Shown: positions 52,207-61,136 of the stretch, one piece after another
Layout of the letters: every line of letters starts with the position of its first letter
How positions within the stretch are numbered: position 1 is the stretch's first letter
Assembly: GCA_942491345.1 (NCBI GenBank)
Contig: CALOAN010000048.1
Location: forward strand, 226,990 to 290,989
Direction of reading: 5' to 3'
From: JAHEEL01 sp942491345
Lineage (GTDB): Bacteria; Actinomycetota; Acidimicrobiia; Spongiisociales; UBA5794
DNA: 64,000 bases
The notes under the pieces: generated by a model
Databases searched by the model: none
What the model was told of the DNA's origin: nothing
The model's input: only the letters and a program-made list of their open reading frames with translations
Made by a program: the position numbers and the translations under genes

Positions 52207-52243
52207 AAACCCTTGGGACACCCACATATCCCGAGGGTTTTCT
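52206..52243 (+). terminator. hairpin terminator after tRNA-Met core copy 1
   Basis: AAAACCCTTGGGA pairs with TCCCGAGGGTTTT (one G-T pair) around a 10-base loop, followed by TCT. It would have ended the original tRNA transcript. Confidence 0.75.
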
Positions 52244-52293
52244 CGCGTCCGGGGTTGGTCGTCTTCCGGCTTCTACCGGGCGTTCTACCGGCC

Positions 52294-53394
52294 TCAGCCG
52301 GTAGAAGCCTCAGGGACGATCAGGCTCTCGAACATGCGGGCGGCTTCGGCTTGCATGCCGGGGAGGACATGCTGGTATGTGTCGATGGTGAACGCCGGGT
52401 TGCCGTGTCCGAGCCGTTCGGAGACAACCTTGACCGGTATCCCGGCTTTGATGAGCAAGGTTCCGTGGGTGTGGCGAACATCGTGCAGCCTGATCCTGGG
52501 GAGTCCGGCTCGTTTCGCGATCCTCTCGAATGTCTGGGAGATCGAGTGGGGGTGGATCGGGTCGCCGGCGGCGTTGGTGAAGACCCAACCTGATGGCTTG
52601 AGCCCCACCGCCCTCTGTTCGGTCTGCTCTGTCCGTTGCCAATCACGCCATGCCGAGAGCACCTGGACGGTCGTGGGGTCAAGGTCGATCGCTCGGCGCG
52701 AGTTGCTGGTCTTGCCCCGTGACACGTGTGTTTCGTAGCCGACAGAGACGAGCCCACGATTGATTGACAGCGTCGCTCCTTTGAGGTCGACGTCCCGCCA
52801 CTGCAGGCCCAGCAGTTCGCTGCGTCGCATTCCGGTGGTCGAGATCAACCACAGCGCCGGGAACAGCCGGTGGCCCGCCGCGGCACGTAGGAATCGTTGC
52901 AGCTGTTGGGCTGTCCAGGCTTGTTGTTCGACTTTGGGGATCGCTGTGAGTTTCGGGGCGTGAGCCACGACGGCGACGTTGCGTGTCACGATGCCTCGAC
53001 GCACGGCGTTGTTGAGGGCGCCACGGATGATGAGATGGATCTCCAGCACCGTCTTGGGAGCCAGGGGCTTGCGTCCGTCGGTCGGGTGCAGCTTCTGGTC
53101 ATACAGTGCTTCGAGATGATGCGGCTTGAGTCGCCGGATCGACACGTTGCCGAGGGTGGGGAGGATGTGTCGGTCGATCTTGCGCCGGTACCCATCCCAT
53201 GTGGAGCGGGCCAGCTCGAGCATCTTGCCGGGCAGCCACCTGGTGGTCAGGTAGGCCCCGAAGCTGAGGGAGCGCCCTTCGTCGTTGCGGCCGTTCAACT
53301 CCGCAGCGAGACGAGCGGCGAGCCGCTCCGCCTCTTCACGGCTCGTGCCTGCGGGGTGCCAGCTGCGGCGTTCCTTCCCTGTGACCGGATCCAA
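52294..53394 (-). CDS. tyrosine integrase IntC, complete catalytic domain
   Basis: 366 residues from TTG 53394. All catalytic residues are present: Arg in TTGMRRSELLGLQW, Lys in SRGKTSNSRRAIDL, HDVRHTH, LGHGNP and Tyr in IDTYQHV. Homology to integrase N-termini continues upstream (GYVAKKGDRWYAVIYEG) to a GTC at 53454 that has GGAAGGAG just before it, but no usual start codon exists there. The gene is the only one between tRNA-Met cores 1 and 2. It probably targets tRNA-Met. Confidence 0.85.
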   Translation of the reverse strand: MDPVTGKERRSWHPAGTSREEAERLAARLAAELNGRNDEGRSLSFGAYLTTRWLPGKMLELARSTWDGYRRKIDRHILPTLGNVSIRRLKPHHLEALYDQKLHPTDGRKPLAPKTVLEIHLIIRGALNNAVRRGIVTRNVAVVAHAPKLTAIPKVEQQAWTAQQLQRFLRAAAGHRLFPALWLISTTGMRRSELLGLQWRDVDLKGATLSINRGLVSVGYETHVSRGKTSNSRRAIDLDPTTVQVLSAWRDWQRTEQTEQRAVGLKPSGWVFTNAAGDPIHPHSISQTFERIAKRAGLPRIRLHDVRHTHGTLLIKAGIPVKVVSERLGHGNPAFTIDTYQHVLPGMQAEAARMFESLIVPEASTG

Positions 53395-53620
53395 TCCTTC
53401 ATAGATGACCGCATACCAACGATCACCCTTCTTCGCTACGTATCCCTTCGTGACGGTTCTCCTTCCAGGTTGCCGACGTTCGGAACCCGGTAGAAGGATC
53501 GGTAGAAGAACACAGCAGCCGGAGACGGAAGCGGATCAGTCTCTCCGCAGGCTCCGGTGGCTTCGACTTGGTTGGACTCATGGCGAACAGTCTCCGGTGG
53601 ACCGGGACCGGCTCATGTCG

Positions 53621-53670
53621 ACTCATAACCCGAAGGTCGCGGGTTCAAATCCTGCCTCCGCTACGAAGAG
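53621..53670 (+). repeat. tRNA-Met 3' half, copy 2 (att-like core)
   Basis: Nearly identical to copy 1 (52158) over the core, and the likeness continues through the terminator to about 53714. Distance to copy 1 is 1,463 bp. Confidence 0.8.
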
Positions 53671-53704
53671 AACCCTTGGGACACCCACATATCCCAAGGG
53701 TTTT
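53671..53704 (+). terminator. hairpin terminator after tRNA-Met core copy 2
   Basis: AACCCTTGGGA pairs perfectly with TCCCAAGGGTT around a 10-base loop and is followed by TTCT. Same hairpin as after copy 1. Confidence 0.75.
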
Positions 53705-53727
53705 CTCGCGTCAGCGGTCGTACTCGC

Positions 53728-53753
53728 TGCCCATGTCAAACCCGTGTCAAACG
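53728..53753 (+). repeat. 26-bp repeat with two TGTCAAAC words, left copy
   Basis: TGTCAAAC occurs at 53734 and 53745, 11 bp apart. The 26-bp block recurs with one change at 61822-61847. Such pairs near a core look like integrase arm sites. Confidence 0.7.
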
Positions 53754-53900
53754 GGCGGAGTCGGAACAAGCCCAACCGAAGACGTTGGACTCGAGCAAGA
53801 CAATCTCCGATGAACCCCGCGCGATGGAGTCCCTATCACCGGTGTGGGCGACCTCTTGGTCGGAGTCGCCGACGGCAGTGCATCTGTTCGGTCTAGCGGT

Positions 53901-54644
53901 CTACTCGGGTGGGGGGATAGGGATGAGGCGGACGGTGTGGTTGGGGGCGTCGAGTCCGAAGCTGGCGCAAGGCCTGCCTGGACCGCCCGGGGAGATCTCG
54001 ATGCGCCAGTCGTTGGAGCCGTTGGTGTCGAGCGTGTCCCGAACGTCGATTCTCGCGTCTTCGATAGTCTGGCAGGCGTTGGCTGCGAAATGCGTGACCA
54101 GTGCCTCGTTGAGCCGACGGACAGCGTCACCGGCAGGGACAGATTCCGGATCTGGCTCAGCAAGACCGAGGGCATGGCAGAGGTTCTCGTCGTTGCTGGG
54201 GAACACCGCGAGCTTTCCGGTGTCGGTGACGCAGCCGAGGAGGGGCGGCACCTGTCCTGGGGGAGCGACGGCGTTGTTGGTGAGTGTGCCGTCCTCCCAC
54301 GCGGGGATGCACAGGCTCACATCGAGAGCACCGCTCGACACGACGGCGACGACGTCACTGTTGAGATTGGTGTCTTGGTAGCAGCCGACGGAGATGGGAT
54401 CGGTGACTTCGCGCAGCACCAGCCACGCGGCGGCGATAGACGCCACTGCAAGGAGTGCAATAGCGATAGCGAACGCGAGGCGTCGCCGCGTCGTCCTTTT
54501 TGGCCGCTGGAGTTGTGGGCGTGGCGTGGCGACGATCTCAGTGAGCAGGGCGCGCGCCTTTGCTGAGGTCGCATCGGCAACCGTCGTCTCATCGACGGGG
54601 TTGTTCGCGCGGACTATCTCGAACGCGTCATCCCATCTACCCAT
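53901..54644 (-). CDS. single-pass membrane protein, likely anti-sigma partner of the ECF gene
   Basis: 247 residues. A cytoplasmic N-terminus of about 52 residues (MGRWDDAFEIVRANNPVDE) precedes one transmembrane helix (about 55-75, LAFAIAIALLAVASIAAAWL). The outside part holds five or more cysteines in short segments. The position just downstream of an ECF sigma gene and this topology fit an anti-sigma or regulated membrane partner, though no zinc HxxxCxxC motif is seen. Start ATG 54644. Confidence 0.62.
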   Translation of the reverse strand: MGRWDDAFEIVRANNPVDETTVADATSAKARALLTEIVATPRPQLQRPKRTTRRRLAFAIAIALLAVASIAAAWLVLREVTDPISVGCYQDTNLNSDVVAVVSSGALDVSLCIPAWEDGTLTNNAVAPPGQVPPLLGCVTDTGKLAVFPSNDENLCHALGLAEPDPESVPAGDAVRRLNEALVTHFAANACQTIEDARIDVRDTLDTNGSNDWRIEISPGGPGRPCASFGLDAPNHTVRLIPIPPPE

Positions 54645-54733
54645 ACGGTGTTTCCTGACTCAACGTCCCGCTCGCCTGCCCCATAGGATTGTGCGGCTTC
54701 CGCGATTCGCGTTGCAGTTGATGACGCAACATC

Positions 54734-55294
54734 TCATTCGCCCCGCTTCTCTTGGCCACCGTGACTCCGCTCGTAGGCACGTTGGAGGCGACGGCGTGCA
54801 CGATGCAGGCGGGTGCGCACCAGGACTCGTGATATTCCGAGAATCGACGCGATCTCGGCGTGGGTGCATTGTTCCCACCCGATGAGGCGTAGCAACTCTC
54901 GATCCGTCTCTGACAGGCTGGTCATCGCTGAGGCCACCTGAGCGAGTTGTTCACGTGCCTCGGCGGTCGTTTCGACGCCGGCGACCGAGTGGGAGTACTC
55001 GGTGGCAGCTTTGCCCGCCAAGTCCGCGGTCCTGGAGGTGCCACGCCAGTGGCTCAGTAGCGTGCGATAGGCAACCGCGTACAGCCACGCCAGCGGCGCG
55101 TCAGCATCGGCAACGTCATCAATACGGCGCCACGCGACAAGGAATGTTGATGCCACGACGTCGTCGGCGTCCTCGGCCGAACGGGTCCGGCGTGCAACGT
55201 AGGCAGCAACCCTCTGGTAGTACGCCCCATACAGCGCTTCGAAGGCAACAGCGGCTTCCCTGTCGGAGAGCGGCTGTTGCCCGGCGGAACTCAC
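54734..55294 (-). CDS. ECF-type RNA polymerase sigma factor (first)
   Basis: 186 residues. Region 2 is seen as FEALYGAYYQRVAAYVARRT and DADDVVASTFLVAWRR (about 14-57), region 4 as TSLSETDRELLRLIGWEQCTHAEIASIL followed by VRTRLHRARRRLQRA. GTG 55294 is chosen as it directly precedes region 2; a long open frame upstream covers another gene. It lies 38 bp downstream of the I36-like gene, so the three genes 55913-53901 form one likely operon. Confidence 0.85.
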   Translation of the reverse strand: MSSAGQQPLSDREAAVAFEALYGAYYQRVAAYVARRTRSAEDADDVVASTFLVAWRRIDDVADADAPLAWLYAVAYRTLLSHWRGTSRTADLAGKAATEYSHSVAGVETTAEAREQLAQVASAMTSLSETDRELLRLIGWEQCTHAEIASILGISRVLVRTRLHRARRRLQRAYERSHGGQEKRGE

Positions 55295-55331
55295 AGGGAG
55301 CCAACCGGCACGTGGAACGGGATCGGAGCTG

Positions 55332-55913
55332 CTACCGGATGTAGACAGACGAGACTCGGTTGTTCCATCCCGACGCCATGACAGAGACAACATCCCACGC
55401 CTGGGTTGCCTTTGTCGAATACCAAGATCCGCCACCCCAGTTGTAGTCGGCAAGATACGAAGAGCATGGCCCGATCTTGAACGACGAAGCCCGGTTCGAG
55501 AACCCGAAGCCGCTGAGATTGATCCATTGCAGACGATCACGCATGTATAGCACCTGACCGGTGTGGTACGAGCCGTCATAGAGACGCAGATACCCGGAGC
55601 ACTGCGATGTCCGAGCAGCTCCGGCACCTTGTAGCTCGAGCTGCTTCTCGAGTTCGGCGATCTTGGCGTCCATCTCCGCTTCGTTGCGGAAACACTCCGC
55701 CACTCCAACGTCACGCCATACCAGGCAAGCTTCGGCGTCTCCCCAATCCGCGGAGAGGTCGATTGGTTCTCCCTCAAACACGACCGGGACTGCACGGGCA
55801 CTCTCTGCGAGCTGTCCAGCTGATGCTCCAGCCGGGAAGGCGACAATGACGCCGAGCGCCACCACCGCTGCCAGCCGAATCACGCGCCACACCTCACTGT
55901 CTTGTTGATCCAT
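55332..55913 (-). CDS. secreted peptidase-inhibitor I36-like protein
   Basis: 193 residues. A signal peptide (VWRVIRLAAVVALGVIVAFPAGASA) ends about residue 35. A short coiled coil follows (NEAEMDAKIAELEKQLELQ). The C-terminal domain has GYLRLYDGSYHTGQVLYMRD and RASSFKIGPCSSYLADYNWG, the pattern of the I36 (SMPI, crystallin-like) inhibitor family. It may inhibit a metallo- or other protease outside the cell. ATG 55913 fits the signal. First gene of the operon with the sigma factor. Confidence 0.72.
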   Translation of the reverse strand: MDQQDSEVWRVIRLAAVVALGVIVAFPAGASAGQLAESARAVPVVFEGEPIDLSADWGDAEACLVWRDVGVAECFRNEAEMDAKIAELEKQLELQGAGAARTSQCSGYLRLYDGSYHTGQVLYMRDRLQWINLSGFGFSNRASSFKIGPCSSYLADYNWGGGSWYSTKATQAWDVVSVMASGWNNRVSSVYIR

Positions 55914-56103
55914 CGATGTTGTCCTCATCGCTGCTGACTCTCCTCGCATGTTGCTTCATTCGGGGCGCCATCCGGGCCCGCTCGGTGTGCTTGTGTCCGA
56001 AAACGGCCAAGCGTGTCGCGCTTTCTAGAGATGGCGTCCTCGCGACGCTGAGCCGCGATCTGACACAGACACGACAACGGGCAGGAACAGGAGGAGACCA
56101 TCC

Positions 56104-56715
56104 TTGCGCGCTTCGGATACGGTCGGGATTGACGACCAGATGGACGAGAGCTTCCAGTGTGCGCTGGGAGCCGTACTACGGGGCCTGCGGCACCCGGTGG
56201 AGGCGTTCAGCGACCCGACCCAATGGCTGAGGCAACGCACCGGCAACCTTGCAGTCGTGGCGATACCAGGACGATCGTCAGGAGATGTACGAGCCGCGGT
56301 AGCTGCAATTCCGGGATCGGTCGTTGTCGGTGCAAGCAGCTTCACACCCGGACCCGAGACGTTCAGAGAGTACCTGAAGGCAGGGGTGAACGGTCTCATC
56401 GCAGCCGACCAGACCTCATCCGAACTCACCAACACACTTGCCGCCACCCTCACAGGACTCGTCGTCATCCCAGCCAACGTCGCCGACGCACTTGTCGACC
56501 GTCTCGAAGAACCCCCACCACACCTCGAACTCACGGCGCGAGACAGAGAGATTCTGCGCCTCGTCACGCAAGGAGCAGAGCTGACACAGATCGCCGCCGC
56601 GACCGGCTGCTCCGGCCGGCACCTCCGCAGAATCACCGGGAACCTGCTTGCAAGCATCGGAGCCACGAACCGCGCCCACGCCGCGGCCCTCACCACACGA
56701 TGGGGGCTGGATTGA
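56104..56715 (+). CDS. LuxR-type DNA-binding protein with degenerate receiver domain
   Basis: 203 residues. The C-terminal HTH (LELTARDREILRLVTQGAEL, then QIAAATGCSGRHLRRITGNL) is of the LuxR/NarL type. The N-terminal 120 residues have the outline of a response-regulator receiver (VVGASSFTPGPETFREYLKA, GVNGLIAADQTSSELTNTL) but no acidic pocket or phosphorylated Asp is seen. TTG 56104 has GGAGGAG 8 bp upstream. It is divergent from the I36-sigma operon and may regulate it. Confidence 0.72.
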   Translation: MRASDTVGIDDQMDESFQCALGAVLRGLRHPVEAFSDPTQWLRQRTGNLAVVAIPGRSSGDVRAAVAAIPGSVVVGASSFTPGPETFREYLKAGVNGLIAADQTSSELTNTLAATLTGLVVIPANVADALVDRLEEPPPHLELTARDREILRLVTQGAELTQIAAATGCSGRHLRRITGNLLASIGATNRAHAAALTTRWGLD

Positions 56716-56929
56716 ACCCCCGAACCTGTCCGTACATCTCCGATCGGTCGGGTCGGAGAATGCATCTGGCCCGCAGCGTCTGTCGAACGCGGTTTCGATT
56801 CGTCAGTCGTCCGGGCCGTGGCATGATCACTCGACCAGAAGAGACCAGCGATTCGGTGCGGTCGGATCGCTGTCACCCGGAGGATCGGTCGGCTGCGTTA
56901 CATGCGGGTGGGGTGATGAGGGAAACAGG

Positions 56930-57379
56930 ATGAATGACGAAGAGGTGTACGTCAAGCATGTCGACGAGCTGATGCGCTTCGCTACCAGCCTTGTCGGTCC
57001 GTTTGATGCGTCCGATATGGTTACCGATGCTTGGATGAAGGCGTCTCAGGCCGCCCGGTGGGAGAGTGTCGACAACAAGCGCGCCTACCTCTATCGTACG
57101 GTGCTCAACACCGCCCGGTCGCATCACCGATCGACACTGGCACGTCGCGTTCGAGAGCAACGTTCTGCCTCGCGAGACCGAATCGAACTCAACGAGCCGG
57201 ACATCGATGTCCTTGCGGCTCTCGGGCGGCTGTCGATGCGACAACGCGCTGTCGTCGTACTCACCTACTGGGAGGGACTCACGGCGAGCGAGGTCGCAGA
57301 GGCCCTGGAGGTTTCCGAAGGCTCAGTGAAACGCCACCTCGCCCGCGCCCGATCACGACTGAGGGAGATACTGCGATGA
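56930..57379 (+). CDS. ECF-type RNA polymerase sigma factor (second, SigE-like)
   Basis: 149 residues. Region 2: YVKHVDELMRFATSLVGPFD and ASDMVTDAWMKASQ; region 4: LSMRQRAVVVLTYWEGLTASEV followed by SEGSVKRHLARARSRLREIL. The ATG at 56930 is preceded by GAGGGAAACAGG. It is short and has no linker between regions beyond about 25 residues. The next gene overlaps its stop by ATGA, which is the usual layout of sigma/anti-sigma pairs. Confidence 0.87.
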   Translation: MNDEEVYVKHVDELMRFATSLVGPFDASDMVTDAWMKASQAARWESVDNKRAYLYRTVLNTARSHHRSTLARRVREQRSASRDRIELNEPDIDVLAALGRLSMRQRAVVVLTYWEGLTASEVAEALEVSEGSVKRHLARARSRLREILR

Positions 57380-58587
57380 CGGATCACCTCGACGACCGAA
57401 TCCGAGGCCTCATGACCAGGATGACGGCCATGGTGCCCGACAGCCCGGAGTACCCGACTGACCCGGCAGGCCGCCCCGTGGCCGCACGTCGGCGCGTACC
57501 AGGTTGGGCGGTGGCCATCGCGGCTGGAGTGATCATTTTCGCCGCTGTCGCGATACCTCTGATACTGACGGCGCCGTCCCAGCAGGAGCGACCCGTCACC
57601 GTGAGCATATCCACGACGTCCACCACGCTGCCAGATCCCGCCGTACCGCCCGACGCGGCTACGACCATGGAGATCCATCCCGCCACGGCTTCCCCCGGGG
57701 CGACAATCGAGCTTTCCTTTCCTGAGGCCGGCCTGCGCGGTGTGGGCTACCAGCTTGAGGTCCAGCTCGCAGATCGCTCGTGGCAGCCGGTCGCCTGGCT
57801 GATAGCGGCCGCCGAGGGCTACGGCGGGCTTGCCGATTCCGGACCGTGGAGCGAAGACGTAGTCTTCCCACAGGCACATGTCGCTGGCCTTGACCCCGAC
57901 ACAGTCGTGCTCCCAGACAGTCTCGTCTCCGGTCAGTACCGCATATGTGACGCGCTCGGGTGGTCGCAATGCGCCGAACTCGAAGTGGGCAACCTCTCTG
58001 TTGGTGGAGAAACACCCGAGTGCCTCCGGTCCGCTCCACGCCGTCCCGGGGACAACGAGACAGTGATCTACGTGCTGTGTAACCTCGACCCGGCGCTTCC
58101 ATACCCCGTGCTTCGACCGCTTGCGGACGAGTCCAGCCCGATCACCTCGACGATCGAGTCCCTCGTACGAGGCACGACCAATACTGAACGTCAAGCGGGC
58201 CTATCGGTTGGCTTCGACTCTGTTCCGCCCGAGGAGCGGCAACGGATACAAGTCACAACGGACCTCGACGAAGACGGTCTCCTTCACGTCGACTTCCTCC
58301 TTCAAGGTGAAGACTGGAACCCGGGACAGCTTGCATCGACGTCAAGCCAACTGATCTCCTTCATCGATCCCGTCTTCGCAACCGCGTTCCAATTCCCGGA
58401 CGTAGCAGCGATCGACCGATCGGGCATGTGCTGGGGCGAGTCCCAGTGTGACGAGGTGCTGAAACGATCACTGTGGGAGGAGATGGTGTCGCTCAACTCC
58501 GGTCGCAGAGTCGGGGACGGTTGCAGCCTCATGGAAGCCTGGCTCGATCCAGAATGCAGAGCGCTCGAGCCGATGCCATCCAAGTGA
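57376..58587 (+). CDS. membrane-anchored GerMN-domain protein, probable anti-sigma partner
   Basis: 403 residues. A cytoplasmic N-terminus of about 45 residues is followed by one transmembrane helix (about 48-68, WAVAIAAGVIIFAAVAIPLI). An immunoglobulin-like stretch comes next (MEIHPATASPGATIELSF), then a GerMN-type domain (VIYVLCNLDPALPYPVLRPL, SLVRGTTNTERQAGLSVGF). GerMN is best known from spore germination and lipoprotein LpqB. The start is coupled to the sigma factor, so it probably binds or controls it; no ZAS zinc motif is present. Confidence 0.7.
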   Translation: MTDHLDDRIRGLMTRMTAMVPDSPEYPTDPAGRPVAARRRVPGWAVAIAAGVIIFAAVAIPLILTAPSQQERPVTVSISTTSTTLPDPAVPPDAATTMEIHPATASPGATIELSFPEAGLRGVGYQLEVQLADRSWQPVAWLIAAAEGYGGLADSGPWSEDVVFPQAHVAGLDPDTVVLPDSLVSGQYRICDALGWSQCAELEVGNLSVGGETPECLRSAPRRPGDNETVIYVLCNLDPALPYPVLRPLADESSPITSTIESLVRGTTNTERQAGLSVGFDSVPPEERQRIQVTTDLDEDGLLHVDFLLQGEDWNPGQLASTSSQLISFIDPVFATAFQFPDVAAIDRSGMCWGESQCDEVLKRSLWEEMVSLNSGRRVGDGCSLMEAWLDPECRALEPMPSK

Positions 58588-59070
58588 CTCGTGGTGAGTG
58601 TGCGCAGCCACCCGGCGACTGTCAGACAGAAGAGGTGACGCACGCATACGCGGGTTGGGTGAGACGTCGTCGTGGCGTGCTCCACCCGCCACTCTCCGTG
58701 CGTATCGCCAGATCCGACGTCGAGGCCATTCCGGCTTCCCTGTTGATTGGGCACATGCTCGATCGCTCCTCGTTCCACACTCAAGGCCTCCAAGAGCCAC
58801 AGTGCGTATCTATGTCTGGCAGGTTTCGAGAAGATCGGTGCAACGCGGACCTCACAAGCGACACAAACGGGTTGAGAACAAGACGAGGAGATGGGCTTCA
58901 GCTCCGCCATCGGATACCAAACCCCAACCGGACGGGAGAACCGCGGACCCCCGCATCTTCCTCATGATCTTATGCGGGAGCACACAGGACGGGGGCTCCG
59001 GCTGCTATCTGCCTCGGTGTGAGGGTGGCTGCATCGTCCGTCCACCACAACAACGAAGGAGGGAACAGAG
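58588..59070. other. intergenic region upstream of the protease
   Basis: 483 bp. Open frames on the + strand here are low-complexity and lack starts with binding sites. AACGAAGGAGG at 59050-59060 serves the protease start. A promoter for the protease is expected but not clear. Confidence 0.45.
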
Positions 59071-60405
59071 ATGTACAACAGGATGAAGCTGGTTCTCGTT
59101 GTCGCTCTTCTAGCTGCGGGCACCGCGCTACCGGGTGCGGCCGCCGGAGCAGGAGATGCAAACGGTCCTCCTGCGGATCGGGTGGAGTTGGCGTCTGCGT
59201 CACCGTCAGTTGGTCAGTCTGACGCGGCTGGCGGCGAACATGGACATGGAACGCCCGTCGATTTGCCAGATGTACCAGCTCCTACGATCACATCACCTCC
59301 CTCGGAGGCAGAACTCGAGGACATCGCTGTGGCGGCAGAGGAGTTCGGCCTGTCGATGGCAGAGGCAGTTGGTCAGTACGGCTGGCGTGACAACTTCAGT
59401 CTGTTGGCTGGGGAAGTCGCCGGCGACTTCCCCGACGACTTCGCTCGGGCTGAGATTGCCAATGGCAACACGGCATGGATTGCTTTTGCTGGCAGTCAGC
59501 CTCAGGAGACAAGGCAGCTAGTCGAACAGTTCCGTTCGACATTTCCCCATGTGACGGTTCAGGTGCGACCGAACGTCGGATACACCGCGACTGAGTTGAA
59601 TGATGCCGTCGTCGCCATTCACAAAGCGACGATGGCCCGCCCCGAGATAGTGGACGCGGTCACCGAGTACCTTGCCAGTGACAACGCCATCAGCGTTAGC
59701 GCGTCGACCAGACATCGAGGTCCGAGGCTTTCCGTAGAGGAACTGAGGACCGAACTGGATCTGCCTGAGGTCGACCGACTGCCTAAATCAGTCGCCATTC
59801 GAGTCAGCGTCGCAGAAGGCGTCAATCTGTCTGGAGATGACAGCTGGACCTACCACTACGGCGGTGAGGCCCTCAGTTCGTGCACGTCGGGATTTGGTGT
59901 CCGCTATGGCAACCACGTAAACGGCACCCGCGGAATCTCAACGGCAGGCCACTGTGGAAACAGCCAGACTGACGACGGACGCACACTGACCTACCAGGGT
60001 GGCTACGACGGGTATTGGGGTGATTTCCAGTGGCACACAGGTCCGGGCGTTGAGAGCGACGACTTCTACTCTGGCAACAGTACAAGCCTCGAAGTCAACC
60101 GAAGGGACGTGTCATCCGATGCATGGGCCAACACCGGAAACTGGCTTTGCACCAACGGCATGACGACCAAGAAGGAATGTGACACCGTGAGGAATACGGG
60201 TGTCTGTTCCGGCGAAAACTGTGGGATGTTTGGCATGGAGAACCGGGAGCAGGCTGGCGGCGACAGTGGCGCTCCGGTGTTCAACGGGAACAAGGCTTAC
60301 GGCTTGCACGAAGGTTGGTATACGAGCGGCGGCAAGGCGAGAGACACCAAGAGTCAGGCGAGATACATGCCAACCGCGATCAATTGCTGGGTTGCCTACA
60401 GTTGA
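59071..60405 (+). CDS. secreted S1-family serine protease with pro-domain
   Basis: 444 residues. A signal peptide (MKLVLVVALLAAGTALPGAAAG) ends near 28. A long pro-domain (about 75-250) follows, then the trypsin-like domain with His in GISTAGHCG (about 290), Asp in YWGDFQWH (about 317) and Ser in GGDSGAPV (about 398). Cysteines around these (SSCTSG, TAGHCG, WLCTNG, CSGENCG) suggest disulfides, as in streptogrisins. It should be an exported endopeptidase, activated by removal of the pro-domain. Start at 59071 follows GGAGG. A lipoprotein gene is coupled downstream. Confidence 0.87.
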   Translation: MYNRMKLVLVVALLAAGTALPGAAAGAGDANGPPADRVELASASPSVGQSDAAGGEHGHGTPVDLPDVPAPTITSPPSEAELEDIAVAAEEFGLSMAEAVGQYGWRDNFSLLAGEVAGDFPDDFARAEIANGNTAWIAFAGSQPQETRQLVEQFRSTFPHVTVQVRPNVGYTATELNDAVVAIHKATMARPEIVDAVTEYLASDNAISVSASTRHRGPRLSVEELRTELDLPEVDRLPKSVAIRVSVAEGVNLSGDDSWTYHYGGEALSSCTSGFGVRYGNHVNGTRGISTAGHCGNSQTDDGRTLTYQGGYDGYWGDFQWHTGPGVESDDFYSGNSTSLEVNRRDVSSDAWANTGNWLCTNGMTTKKECDTVRNTGVCSGENCGMFGMENREQAGGDSGAPVFNGNKAYGLHEGWYTSGGKARDTKSQARYMPTAINCWVAYS

Positions 60406-60854
60406 GATCGCTGTGGGCCGCCGTTGTACTACTGGTACCGGCCGGGTTGCTGGTTGCCGCGTGCGGCAGCGGGACCTCTTACACCGCCACAAACGGGGCG
60501 ACCGTTGACGGGCCCGTCATCGCATCCGAGAAGACAGCAGAAAGCGGCGGCGAGGATGCCAAGTTGACGGGGACGGTTGTGCTCAACGGTGCCTGCCTTG
60601 AACTGCACTCGATGAGTGGAGAGACCTATGCCATTGCATGGCCCAAGGGCACAACGTGGGATGAAAACGAAGTCGCCGTGTTGCTGTCGAACGGTCGTCT
60701 CGTACGAGACGGTGACTCCATCAGCGGTGGCGGGGGCTACCACAGTTATTCAAGCCTCGATCCGGTGACTGTTTCTGCCGCACGAGATTGCGGTGTCGGC
60801 CAAGTTGCGGTCCTCAACGGAGACCCCAACGAGATCGAGATCAGCCGTCCCTGA
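60402..60854 (+). CDS. small lipoprotein coupled to the protease
   Basis: 150 residues from a TTG that overlaps the protease stop (TTGA). The signal RSLWAAVVLLVPAGLLVAACGSG has a clear lipobox with Cys at about residue 21. The mature part is short and strand-rich (VVLNGACLELHSMSGETYAI), with two more cysteines. No family recognised. Coupling suggests it helps, holds or protects against the protease at the cell surface; this is inference. Confidence 0.65.
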   Translation: MRSLWAAVVLLVPAGLLVAACGSGTSYTATNGATVDGPVIASEKTAESGGEDAKLTGTVVLNGACLELHSMSGETYAIAWPKGTTWDENEVAVLLSNGRLVRDGDSISGGGGYHSYSSLDPVTVSAARDCGVGQVAVLNGDPNEIEISRP

Positions 60855-60859
60855 CGCTC

Positions 60860-61136
60860 GGCCGTGGCCAGATGGGGCATTGGCGAATTCGAGATCGATA
60901 TCACGTGTAGCCCGCGCCTGGGACTCGTATCGCAGTTCGAGTGCCGAGCCGCCTTTGACGACGAACAACGGCTCGCCGTGACGGTCCCGCGCAGCGTCGA
61001 GCATCGCCGCGATGGCGACGAGGGCTATTCGGCGCTGGATTCGTGCCTGTGTCTCCGAAGACGCGTCGGACCATGTGCTGATCCATCGTTGAAGCCCCCG
61101 GACATCGCGGGCGGGGCGGTCACGTGGTGTCGTCAC
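60860..61136 (-). pseudogene. AbiEii nucleotidyltransferase toxin, C-terminus missing
   Basis: Only about 90 residues remain of a protein of usually 250 or more. LFVVKGGSALELRY and TRDIDLEF are the nucleotidyltransferase motif of AbiEii/AbiGii toxins. After that the frame runs into DNA antisense to the lipoprotein end and stops at 60750, with no toxin-like sequence. The breakpoint is somewhere near 60855-60880. The start overlaps abiEi by 17 bp, the normal arrangement. The toxin should be dead. Confidence 0.75.

Noticed and set aside
54734..55846. Long extension of the first ECF sigma gene to 55846
   Set aside because: The upstream part overlaps the I36-like gene in another frame and is low-complexity; region 2 begins right after GTG 55294.
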